Of a DNA stretch of 10,456 nucleotides, positions 1-5,801 are shown piece by piece. The stretch comes from Pseudomonadota bacterium. GTDB taxonomy: Bacteria > Myxococcota_A > Polyangia > Haliangiales > Haliangiaceae. The stretch lies in NCBI GenBank assembly GCA_023386455.1, contig JAEWJO010000434.1, forward strand, positions 1-10,456, written 5' to 3'. The position numbers were made by a program, and so were the translations under genes. The notes under the pieces were generated by a model. The model was not told the DNA's origin and made no database searches. It saw only the letters and a list, made by a program, of their open reading frames with translations. Numbering within the stretch: position 1 is the first letter of the stretch; every line of letters begins with the position of its first letter.

Positions 1-438
1 GGCGACGGCGCTGGCGCTCGTCCAGGACACGGCAAGGGGGGCAGGGCGTTCGTCGGCGAGGACAGCTTCGACGCGACCGCGCTGACGGCGCGCCGGGCGC
101 AGCTCGAGGCCGTCCGCGAGCGGCTCGCGCCGGGCGCGCTCGTCTGGTTCCGGACGTGCGAGACGCTCGGCGCCGAGGCCGGCCACGACTTCGCGCAACG
201 GCTCGCCGACTTCCTCGGCGCGCGGATCGCCGGCCACACGTACATCATCGGCTTCCACCAGAGCGGCCTGCACGGCGTCGCACCGGGCGTGAAACCGGAC
301 TGGTCTGCCGACGAGGGTCTCGCGCGCGGCACCCCGGGCGCGCCGCTCCGCGCGAAGTGGTCGAAGCCGTGGGCGCCCCGGACGGTGACGGCGCTGTCCG
401 GTCGCGTGCCCGCGAGCTGGTTCGCGCCCGCGCGCTAG
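1..438 (+). CDS. C-terminal part of a DUF4347-like protein (5' end outside window)
   Basis: The frame is open from base 1 to the TAG at 436-438 and gives 145 residues with no start, so the gene enters from the left. Near its left edge is a GHGKGG motif (His10), and about 40 residues later a hydrophobic strand ends in WFRTCETLGA (Cys53), followed by GHDFAQRLADFLGARIAGHT. This His-Gly then Cys layout, with a final strand after a 'G..fa..LA...Ga' helix, resembles DUF4347 and other clan CD (caspase-like) folds, where His and Cys would form the dyad. The rest (QSGLHGVAPG, then a W-S-rich tail) is not a domain I recognise. Enzymatic activity is inference. The M15 peptidase gene follows after 22 nt, so the two may be co-transcribed, although a possible -10 lies in the gap. 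Confidence 0.6.
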   Translation, partial: GDGAGARPGHGKGGRAFVGEDSFDATALTARRAQLEAVRERLAPGALVWFRTCETLGAEAGHDFAQRLADFLGARIAGHTYIIGFHQSGLHGVAPGVKPDWSADEGLARGTPGAPLRAKWSKPWAPRTVTALSGRVPASWFAPAR

Positions 439-448
439 ACGTTTCGCT

Positions 449-454
449 TACGAT
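449..454 (+). promoter_or_regulatory. Possible -10 hexamer (TACGAT) for the M15 peptidase gene
   Basis: TACGAT ends 6 nt before the GTG at 461, separated by GGGGAG. It fits a TANNNT-type -10 element and would start transcription at or next to the start codon. GGGGAG abuts the GTG with no spacer, so it is badly placed as a Shine-Dalgarno sequence. No convincing -35 is visible. The call rests on the similar arrangement at other starts in this window. Confidence 0.35.
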
Positions 455-460
455 GGGGAG

Positions 461-1240
461 GTGCTGCGGTGGTACCTCGTCGTCGCGATCGCGGGGGCCG
501 CGGCATGCTCCGACGATCCGATCGAGGCGACGCCCGATGCGGCGGGCACACCGTCGATCGCGGGCACGCCGCTGTCGACGTTCGTCGGGACGTCGTGCTC
601 CACCGGCGACGTGCTCGCGCTCGCGACCCAGATCGCGGACGAGGTGACGTGCGCGAGCCCGGGCGCGCTCGTCGCGTTCGAGGCAGGCCCGGCGATCGAA
701 TTCACCGGCTCGGCGGTGCTGCCGTACCTCGGCGAGGCCGCGCGCGCGGCGCTCTACGAGGCGGCCGCCGAGGCGAACGGCCGCACGATCCGCGTCACGA
801 GCGCGTTCCGCACGGTCGTCCAGCAGTACCTGCTGTTCCGGTGGTTCCAGCAGGGACGCTGCGGCATCACCGCGGCGGCCGATCCGGGCGACTCGAATCA
901 CGAGAGCGGGCGCGCGCTCGACGTCTCGAATCACAGCGAGTGGATCACCACGCTCGGCGCGCACGGCTGGTCGCACGACGTGCCCGGCGACCCGGTGCAC
1001 TTCGATCACCTCGCGTCGGCCGATATCCGCGGCGCCGATGTCCTGGCGTTCCAGCGCCTGTGGAACCGCAACACGCCGGCCGCCGATCACATCGCCGAGG
1101 ACGGCGCGTATGGACCGATGACGGAGGCCGCGATCCTGCGCGCACCGGCGGAGGGCTTTGGCATCGGCGCCTCGTGCGCGACGCGAACGATCCCGCGGAT
1201 GGCGCCGCACGGCATCGAGGAGACCTCGTGCGCGCACTGA
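461..1240 (+). CDS. M15-family D-alanyl-D-alanine carboxypeptidase lipoprotein with peptidoglycan-binding tail
   Basis: This 259-residue protein is predicted to be an envelope-anchored zinc peptidase that trims peptidoglycan peptides. GTG461 is the only plausible start: no in-frame start lies upstream after the neighbour's stop, and it gives a short hydrophobic signal ending in a lipobox-like GAAAC, with Cys16 as the lipid anchor. The M15 core shows SNHESGRALD, the SxHxxGxAxD zinc motif (His147, Asp154), and GDPVHFDH with the third zinc ligand at His180. The position of the usual catalytic Glu (ExxH) is Asp177 here (DxxH), as in DPxHF-type relatives. Residues about 190-235 (FQRLWN, EDGAYGPMTE, APAEGF) form a peptidoglycan-binding-like repeat. 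M15 enzymes include D,D-carboxypeptidases (VanY type) and L-Ala-D-Glu endopeptidases, and the exact bond cut cannot be told from sequence alone. Confidence 0.88.
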   Translation: MLRWYLVVAIAGAAACSDDPIEATPDAAGTPSIAGTPLSTFVGTSCSTGDVLALATQIADEVTCASPGALVAFEAGPAIEFTGSAVLPYLGEAARAALYEAAAEANGRTIRVTSAFRTVVQQYLLFRWFQQGRCGITAAADPGDSNHESGRALDVSNHSEWITTLGAHGWSHDVPGDPVHFDHLASADIRGADVLAFQRLWNRNTPAADHIAEDGAYGPMTEAAILRAPAEGFGIGASCATRTIPRMAPHGIEETSCAH

Positions 1241-1245
1241 CCCCA

Positions 1246-1364
1246 GAGGTCGAGGCGTAGGCGTAAGCGACTACCCGATCGATCCTGACCAGGAGAGCAT
1301 CGGCATCCGAGGCTTCGGTCGAGGAGATTCCGACCGCAACCATTGCGCCTACGCTTGCGAGGTC
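1246..1364. repeat. Possible MITE-like inverted-repeat element in the convergent gap
   Basis: The gap between the convergent M15 and DUF3088 genes (1241-1383) holds imperfect 14-nt inverted ends, 1253-1266 against 1343-1356, which match at 12 of 14 positions and share the 9-nt core GCGTAGGCG/CGCCTACGC. Just outside both ends is the same hexamer GAGGTC (1246-1251 and 1359-1364), set off by 1-2 nt, as a worn target-site duplication might look. Inside is a 6-bp hairpin, CGGTCG (1316-1321) with CGACCG (1331-1336). There is no coding frame. It could equally be a long-range stem forming a two-way terminator, or chance. I see no U-tract. Confidence 0.3.
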
Positions 1365-1383
1365 AACCCAGGCGATCCTCGGG

Positions 1384-1722
1384 TCAGTGCGGTCCGGGCA
1401 CGCTCCGGGTCGCGGCGAGGTAGCGCAGGATCTCCATCGTCTTCTCGACGTAGGTGTGGCCGTTCGCCTGGTGGCGGGTCACGCCGGGCACGTCGACGCC
1501 ATCGCCGTCGAGGACGAGCATCGGTGCCGACTGGTGCGTCTCGCCGAGCAGATCGGCCAGGGGATGGCGCGGCTTGGGGAACGCGAGCTCGACGATCTCG
1601 AGCGTGCTCCTCACCTGCGGGTAATACGCGAGAAAGCCGATCACCTGCGCGGAGTACGGGCAGAAGTACAACGTTCCCTTGTCGTCGAAGCCGGGGCGAA
1701 GAACGAACAGCGTGTCGGCCAT
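1384..1722 (-). CDS. DUF3088 family protein, thioredoxin-like fold with CPYS motif
   Basis: This 112-residue protein fits the DUF3088 family in length and in conserved blocks: DTLFVLRPGFDD at the N terminus, FPKPRHPLADLLGE in the middle and HQSAPMLVLDGDG after it. The layout reads as a thioredoxin/glutaredoxin fold: strand, then FCPYSAQ (Cys21-Pro-Tyr-Ser24) at the head of a helix, then a SAPMLVL strand whose Pro67 sits where the cis-proline should be. As I remember the family, relatives often carry CxxC, so this copy would be a monothiol version. Any redox role is inference, since the family has no established function. It begins 10 nt after the kinase stop on the same strand, so the two are almost certainly one transcript. 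The start is the ATG at 1722, which matches the family N terminus; the longer open frame upstream is the kinase read in another frame. No strong Shine-Dalgarno sequence is visible. Confidence 0.85.
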   Translation of the reverse strand: MADTLFVLRPGFDDKGTLYFCPYSAQVIGFLAYYPQVRSTLEIVELAFPKPRHPLADLLGETHQSAPMLVLDGDGVDVPGVTRHQANGHTYVEKTMEILRYLAATRSVPGPH

Positions 1723-1732
1723 GCCCGGAAGG

Positions 1733-2821
1733 CTACAACAGACGCCACGCGGCAATGCCGCCGGCGAGGCCGAGTGTGGCGAGGACGAGGAGCACGAGCG
1801 CGAGCCGCGACCTCCGCGGTCGCCTGCGGATCGGCGCCGTCTGGAGCCATGGCTGCGGCCGTTCGACCGCCGGTGACGGCGCGCGAGGTCTCGACGCCGG
1901 GGTCGGGTGCCGGAGCAGCGCGTCGTCGATCGCGCGCACGAGGTCGGCGACGGTCGCGAACCGGTCGTCGAGATCCTGCGCGAGACAGCGGAGCAGGATC
2001 GCATCCACCTCGGCCGGAACCGCGACGATCGTCGACGGCGCCGGCGGTTCGCTCGTCAGCTGCTCGGTCAGGAGGTCGAGCCCGGCCGCGTTGAAGGGGC
2101 GCCGCCCGGTGATCATCTCGTTCGTGACGACGCCGAGCGTGTAGATGTCGGTGCGCCCGTCGGGCCGGCCGCCCATCAGCTGCTCGGGCGCCATGTACTC
2201 GAGTGTTCCGACGGCGGTCCCCATCACCGTCAGCTCCTTCGGATCGCCGACCTGGCTGTTCGACAGGATCTTCGCGATGCCGAAGTCGAGGACCTTCACG
2301 ACGTCGCCGGCGGTCAGGTAGATGTTCGCGGGCTTGAGGTCGCGATGGATGATGCCGAGCGAGTGCGCCTCGCCGAGCGCACTGCATACCTGCTTCGCGA
2401 TCGCGAACATGCGCTGCCACGGCAGCGTGCCGGCGGTGCGAAACGCCGAGAGCAGGGTCTCGCCGTCGAGCAGCTCCATCGCGATGAACGGCAGGCCGTC
2501 GTGCGTCTCGCCGAGCTCGTACGTCGCGACCGCGTGGACGTCGAGGAGCTTGCGCAGCACGACCCCTTCGCGACGGAATCGTTCGACGAGGTTGCGGTCC
2601 GCCGACAGCTCGCGGTGCATGATCTTGAGGGCGACGTCGCGGTGGCTGACGAGCTCGACCGCGCGGTAGATCGATCCGAAGTTCCCGATCGCGATCCGCT
2701 TCGCCGGCTGATAGCGACCGCTGATCAACGTACCGACGAAGGGATCGGGAACCGTGGCGCCGCACGTCGAGCAGAACGTCGCGCGCGAATCGAGTGCGGT
2801 CCCACAGCTCATGCACCTCAC
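1733..2821 (-). CDS. Membrane-anchored Hanks-type Ser/Thr protein kinase with N-terminal zinc ribbon
   Basis: The product has 362 residues. It begins with a zinc ribbon (Cys3, Cys6, Cys17, Cys20), then a kinase domain (about 35-300), a Pro/Arg-rich linker, and one C-terminal membrane helix (about 339-360), so the catalytic part should face the cytoplasm. The catalytic set is complete: VALK (Lys66), helix-C Glu85, HRDLKPAN (Asp161, Asn166), DFG (179-181), APE (211-213), DIYTLG (Asp225) and Arg287. The glycine loop reads AIGNFG, so the first Gly of GxGxxG is Ala44. The segment between DFG and APE carries Thr198, Thr202 and Thr206 as possible phosphosites. GTG2821 is the start because the ATG three codons on would remove Cys3 of the ribbon, and no in-frame start lies upstream. 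There is no extracellular sensor domain, so the ribbon or a partner probably provides input. It is co-directional with the DUF3088 gene just downstream. Confidence 0.95.
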   Translation of the reverse strand: MRCMSCGTALDSRATFCSTCGATVPDPFVGTLISGRYQPAKRIAIGNFGSIYRAVELVSHRDVALKIMHRELSADRNLVERFRREGVVLRKLLDVHAVATYELGETHDGLPFIAMELLDGETLLSAFRTAGTLPWQRMFAIAKQVCSALGEAHSLGIIHRDLKPANIYLTAGDVVKVLDFGIAKILSNSQVGDPKELTVMGTAVGTLEYMAPEQLMGGRPDGRTDIYTLGVVTNEMITGRRPFNAAGLDLLTEQLTSEPPAPSTIVAVPAEVDAILLRCLAQDLDDRFATVADLVRAIDDALLRHPTPASRPRAPSPAVERPQPWLQTAPIRRRPRRSRLALVLLVLATLGLAGGIAAWRLL

Positions 2822-2868
2822 GCAGGTATGCCGCCATTCCTCGACCCGGACCGGTTCACCTCGCTCAT
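2818..2868 (-). CDS. Possible 16-codon leader ORF overlapping the kinase start
   Basis: ATG at 2868 opens a 16-residue frame (MSEVNRSGSRNGGIPA) whose TGA (2820-2818) overlaps the kinase GTG as GTGA. The kinase GTG has no good Shine-Dalgarno sequence of its own, so coupling from this leader would explain its translation. A possible -10 (TAGAAT) lies 11 nt before the ATG, and ACAGGTG just before it offers a weak, short-spaced AGG. I do not recognise the peptide. A frame this short can arise by chance, so the call is tentative. Confidence 0.3.
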   Translation of the reverse strand: MSEVNRSGSRNGGIPA

Positions 2869-2879
2869 CACCTGTCCCG

Positions 2880-2885
2880 ATTCTA
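2880..2885 (-). promoter_or_regulatory. Possible -10 hexamer (TAGAAT) for the kinase-DUF3088 transcript
   Basis: On the minus strand TAGAAT matches TATAAT at five of six positions and stands out in GC-rich sequence. It lies in the 114-nt gap between the Gre-like gene's stop and the kinase start. Transcription from it would begin a few bases before the leader ATG at 2868. No clear -35 is visible. If active, the kinase operon is independent of the Gre-like gene. Confidence 0.4.
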
Positions 2886-2935
2886 ACGCAGAGCCGGCGT
2901 CCCGATCGCCGGACGTGGGCCGGGACCAGCCGCGG

Positions 2936-3412
2936 CTACTCGATGCCGATGATCGTTACCGTGCGCTTGGTGCCGGCGCGCACGATCTCGAGCTCCTCGT
3001 CGATCGCCTTGCCGATCAGCTTGCCGCCGAGTGGGCTCGTCGGTGCGATCGCGGTGACCCCGGTGCCGAGGGTGATGCCGCCGCCGTGCGGCACGAGCCA
3101 GATCTGACGCGTGCCGTCGTCGTCCTCGACGGTGACGAGCGCGCCGACCGCGATCTCGTCATCCTCGCGATAGACCCGCGGCTCGAACACGTTCAGCTCG
3201 ACGATCGCGTTCTCGAGATCGGCGACGCGGATCGCGTGGCCACGCGCGAGGTACGATTGCTCGAGCCCGCGCGTGTCCTTGTCGTTCTCGGCCTTGGCTT
3301 CCTCGTGGGTCGCCGCCGCCGCCGCGGCCTCGTGAGATTTCCGAGCCGTCTCGAGCTCGGACTCCAGGTGCTTGATCAGCTCGGCTTTGAGCCGTGCCTT
3401 CGCGCTCGCCAT
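2936..3412 (-). CDS. GreA/GreB-family transcription elongation factor-like protein
   Basis: This 158-residue protein, the length of GreA, has the two-part Gre layout. Residues 1-77 are helical and charged, with an acidic middle (EEAKAENDKD, 37-46) where GreA has its catalytic acidic tip, then a return helix (YLARGHAIRVADLENAIVEL). Residues 82-158 look like the FKBP-like domain, with VGALVTVEDDDG, an APTSPLGGKLIGK block (124-135) matching the conserved 'SPlG.aLlGk' of GreA, and a final VTIIGIE strand. Gre factors enter the RNA polymerase secondary channel and promote cleavage of backtracked RNA. The tip differs from the GDLSENAEY of classical GreA, so it may be a paralogue with altered activity rather than the housekeeping copy. 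ATG3412 is chosen because it lets the coiled coil begin at once. It diverges from the propeller lipoprotein gene, with 24 nt between the two starts. Confidence 0.8.
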   Translation of the reverse strand: MASAKARLKAELIKHLESELETARKSHEAAAAAATHEEAKAENDKDTRGLEQSYLARGHAIRVADLENAIVELNVFEPRVYREDDEIAVGALVTVEDDDGTRQIWLVPHGGGITLGTGVTAIAPTSPLGGKLIGKAIDEELEIVRAGTKRTVTIIGIE

Positions 3413-3424
3413 CGCCGGAGAGGG

Positions 3425-3430
3425 TATCTT
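3425..3430 (+). promoter_or_regulatory. Possible -10 hexamer (TATCTT) for the propeller lipoprotein gene
   Basis: TATCTT ends 6 nt before ATG3437 and fits TANNNT, which would place the transcript start at the start codon. It is the most AT-rich part of the 24-bp divergent spacer (3413-3436). GGAGAGGG (3417-3424) lies 12 nt upstream of the ATG, too far for an ideal ribosome binding site. A promoter for the minus-strand Gre-like gene must share this spacer or lie inside the lipoprotein gene. Confidence 0.35.
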
Positions 3431-3436
3431 GTTCGC

Positions 3437-4429
3437 ATGCGCCGAGTCGCGGTCGCCTGCCTGCTCGCGGCCTGGCCACTCGGAGGCTGCGGTGACAACG
3501 CCGATCCGTGCGGCTACGTCGACCCGATCGAGACGTTCAAGAACATCTGGTCGCTGCAGCTCGCGGTCGACGACACTCACATCTACTTCTCCGACTACGA
3601 CATCGACGGCGACGGCACGCACCTCGTGCTGCGCGAGCCGCTCGCCGGCGGCGGCGTGCAGGCGCTCGGCATCCGCTCGGCCGCGGCGGTATTCGGCCGC
3701 GGCCTGGCGCTCGACGGCAGGTTCCTCTACTGGGCGTCGACCTCGACCGAGGGCTCGAGCTCGCTGTTCGCCTCTCCGATCGCCGGTGGCGCGCCGCTGT
3801 TCCTGTCGACGCTGCCGGATTGCGCGCCGTCGGGGATCGCGGTCGATGGAACGACGTCCTATGCGGGCACCGTCGCGTGCGGCGACGTACCGTCGTCGAT
3901 CCTCGCGGTCGCCGGCGACGGCACGACGTCCACCGTGTGGACCTCGACGGTCGATCAGGGCGACGTCCGCGAGCTCGCGGCGGCGAGCGGGACGCTGTTC
4001 TTCTCGACGACGACCGGCGTGTTCGCGCTGCGCGCCGGCGTCCTCGAGATCCTCGCGGGCCACCCCGGCTTTCACCTCGAGGTGCACGACCAGACGCTCT
4101 ACTACTCGACGGACGAGGGCATCTTCTCCGTCCCGGTCGCCGGCGGCGATCGCGTCCGGCTCTACTCGTATCCGGCGGGCGCGACCGACATCGGCTCGTT
4201 CGGCATCGAAGGCACCGACCTCTACCTCGCCGAGTCGGGCCACATGTTGCTGTCGAGGAGCCCCGCCGACACGCCACGTGTTGTCGTCGAGAACCTCGGT
4301 CGCGGCGTCGGTCCGATCGTCGCGAGAGGCGGCTGGGCCTACTGGAGCGTCCTGTTCATGCCCGAGGCGATCACCGATTTCGGCTCGTTCTCGGGAGGCG
4401 TGTTCCGCGTGCTCCGTCCGTGTGACTAA
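3437..4429 (+). CDS. Lipoprotein with seven beta-propeller-like repeats
   Basis: This 330-residue protein has a signal peptide ending in the lipobox LGGC (Cys18). The rest is built of repeats of the form 'small hydrophobic strand - D/G turn - L/I-Y-aromatic strand': LAVDDTHIYFSD (42-53), LALDGRFLYWAS (90-101), IAVDGTTSYAGT (134-145), LAAASGTLFFST (180-191), LEVHDQTLYYST (214-225), FGIEGTDLYLAE (255-266) and IVARGGWAYWSV (294-305). Seven copies about 35-45 residues apart suggest a seven-bladed propeller filling the whole mature protein. Phrases such as 'SPIAGG' and 'SVPVAGGD' between repeats resemble DUF5050-type or NHL-like surface proteins. Cysteines at 25, 129, 148 and 328 could form disulfides. 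It is probably a periplasmic or outer-membrane binding or scaffold protein. No catalytic residues stand out and the ligand is unknown. Confidence 0.82.
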   Translation: MRRVAVACLLAAWPLGGCGDNADPCGYVDPIETFKNIWSLQLAVDDTHIYFSDYDIDGDGTHLVLREPLAGGGVQALGIRSAAAVFGRGLALDGRFLYWASTSTEGSSSLFASPIAGGAPLFLSTLPDCAPSGIAVDGTTSYAGTVACGDVPSSILAVAGDGTTSTVWTSTVDQGDVRELAAASGTLFFSTTTGVFALRAGVLEILAGHPGFHLEVHDQTLYYSTDEGIFSVPVAGGDRVRLYSYPAGATDIGSFGIEGTDLYLAESGHMLLSRSPADTPRVVVENLGRGVGPIVARGGWAYWSVLFMPEAITDFGSFSGGVFRVLRPCD

Positions 4430-4455
4430 GTTAAGATCCTCGCCGCAGTGAAGCT

Positions 4456-4490
4456 GGCACCGCGGTGCCTCAGTGACGGCGCGTGGCGCC
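4456..4490. terminator. Tandem hairpins in the convergent gap, probable two-way terminator
   Basis: The 139-nt gap between the propeller lipoprotein stop (4429) and the purT stop (4569) contains a perfect 14-nt palindrome GGCACCGCGGTGCC (4456-4469), then a hairpin GGCGC-GTG-GCGCC (4478-4490). Neither has a U-tract, so they are not textbook intrinsic terminators, but two GC-rich stems between convergent genes are best explained as transcription-end or mRNA-protecting structures. The rest of the gap holds only a short tandem copy of GGTGCGAC (4531-4538 and 4540-4547). Confidence 0.4.
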
Positions 4491-4568
4491 GAGCGTAACA
4501 AGGTCCGTGCGCTCGCGACCGAGCTTCGTCGGTGCGACAGGTGCGACGGCGATCGCGAGCGATTCGTC

Positions 4569-5768
4569 TCAGCCGTTGGCGTCGCGGAGCTTCACGACGC
4601 CGGCCACCTGGGTCGCCTTCGCGAGAGCTGACTCGACGGTGTCGGCGGTCGCGAGCACGACACCGAGCCGGCGGCGCGGGCCCGCGTTCGGCTTGCCGAA
4701 GAACCGCACGTCGATGTCGGGGGTCGCGTACGCCTCGGCGAGACCCTCGATCATCGGCGACGCCATCGTGCCCTCGGCACGCAGCGCGACCGACGCGCCG
4801 GTCGAGTGACGGCGGATCGTCGGGATCGGCAGGCCGAGGATCGCGCGCGCGTGCAGCGCGAACTCGCTCCACACCTGCGTCGCGAGCGTGACGAGGCCGG
4901 TGTCGTGCGGGCGCGGGCTGACCTCGCTGAACATGACGCCGTCGTTGGCGAGGAGGAACAGCTCGACGCCGAAGATGCCGTGGCCGCCGAGGCGATCGGT
5001 GATCGCCTTCGCGATCGCCTGCGAGCGCTCGACCTGCAGCGCGCTCATCGCGTGGGGCTGCCACGACTCGACGTAGTCGCCACCGACCTGGCGATGGCCG
5101 ACGGGATCGCAGAACGACGTGCCCGAGGCCGAGCGCACGGTCAGCATCGTGATCTCGGACTCGAAGTGGACGAACTCCTCGACGATGACGCGGCCGGCGC
5201 CGGTGCGGCCGCCGGTCTGCGCGTAGTGCCAGCTCTTCTCGAGATCGGCCTCGGTGTGGGCGAGCGACTGGCCCTTGCCAGAGCTCGACATGATCGGCTT
5301 GATGACGACCGGCCAGCCGAGCGCGCGGGCGGCGGTGCGGAGCTCGTCGAACGTGTCGGCGAACTGGAACTTCGCGGTCGGCAGGCCGAGCTCCTCGGCG
5401 GCGACGCGGCGGATCGCCTCGCGGTCCATCGTCAGGCGCGCGGCCTGCGCGGTCGGGATGACGTGCCAGCCCTCGGCCTCGAGCTGCACGAGCTCGGCGG
5501 TCGCGATCGCCTCGATCTCGGGGACGATCAGGTGCGGCTTCTCCTGCTCGACGACCCGGCGCAGCGCCGCGCGGTCGAGCATGTCGATCACGTGGCTGCG
5601 ATGGGCGACCTGCATCGCCGGCGCATCGGCGTAGCGATCGCACGCGATGACCTCGACGCCGAACCGCTGGAGCTCGATGACGACTTCCTTGCCGAGCTCT
5701 CCCGAGCCGAGGAGCAGGACGCGAGTGGCGTGGGGACTGCCGGGCGTACCGATCGAGACGGGCTGCAT
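4569..5768 (-). CDS. purT: Formate-dependent phosphoribosylglycinamide formyltransferase (GAR transformylase 2)
   Basis: This 399-residue ATP-grasp enzyme makes FGAR from GAR, formate and ATP, the third step of purine synthesis, without folate. It lines up along its whole length with E. coli PurT (392 residues). GSGELGKE (21-28) and VPEIEAIAT (82-90) are the GAR-binding blocks, Lys157 and SSSGKGQS (161-168) belong to the ATP-grasp loop, and GVELF (Glu269) with SEVSPRPHDTG (Glu282, Asp289) are the metal and nucleotide ligands. KPNAGPRRRLGV (Lys359, Arg366, Arg367) matches the C-terminal phosphate-binding block. All expected residues are present, so it should be active. ATG5768 gives an N terminus only about two residues longer than that of E. 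coli. It begins 33 nt after the upstream lipoprotein gene, with an inverted repeat in between, so it may have its own promoter or control. No other purine gene is nearby. Confidence 0.97.
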   Translation of the reverse strand: MQPVSIGTPGSPHATRVLLLGSGELGKEVVIELQRFGVEVIACDRYADAPAMQVAHRSHVIDMLDRAALRRVVEQEKPHLIVPEIEAIATAELVQLEAEGWHVIPTAQAARLTMDREAIRRVAAEELGLPTAKFQFADTFDELRTAARALGWPVVIKPIMSSSGKGQSLAHTEADLEKSWHYAQTGGRTGAGRVIVEEFVHFESEITMLTVRSASGTSFCDPVGHRQVGGDYVESWQPHAMSALQVERSQAIAKAITDRLGGHGIFGVELFLLANDGVMFSEVSPRPHDTGLVTLATQVWSEFALHARAILGLPIPTIRRHSTGASVALRAEGTMASPMIEGLAEAYATPDIDVRFFGKPNAGPRRRLGVVLATADTVESALAKATQVAGVVKLRDANG

Positions 5769-5786
5769 GCGTGGCTCATACCACGC
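5769..5786. promoter_or_regulatory. Inverted repeat touching the purT start codon
   Basis: GCGTGG (5769-5774) and CCACGC (5781-5786) are a perfect 6-bp inverted repeat with a 6-nt centre, immediately before the purT ATG. On the minus strand TATGAG (5780-5775), a weak -10-like hexamer, ends 6 nt before the ATG and lies in the centre. The repeat could be an operator over the promoter, an mRNA hairpin that hides the start, or the end structure of the upstream lipoprotein transcript. The sequence does not decide between these. No Shine-Dalgarno sequence is visible for purT. Confidence 0.4.
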
Positions 5787-5801
5787 GGCTCTGATCGGGA
5801 A

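Noticed and set aside
245..1237. A 330-codon minus-strand frame opposite the M15 peptidase gene
   Set aside because: Arg-rich shadow of a gene with clear M15 motifs on the other strand.
1723..2004. N-terminal extension of the DUF3088 frame
   Set aside because: It is the kinase tail in another frame, and the family's N terminus starts at ATG1722.
1907..3436. Upstream extension of the propeller lipoprotein frame
   Set aside because: The region is antisense to the kinase and Gre-like genes. The signal peptide and lipobox begin at ATG3437.
4448..4498. A 16-codon GTG frame 10 nt after a TAAGAT hexamer in the convergent gap
   Set aside because: The frame runs through the palindrome and second stem and has no recognisable features or ribosome site. 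The TAAGAT is noted but is not enough to call a gene.
4531..4547. Tandem GGTGCGAC copies
   Set aside because: Only two 8-nt copies, which chance explains in GC-rich DNA.
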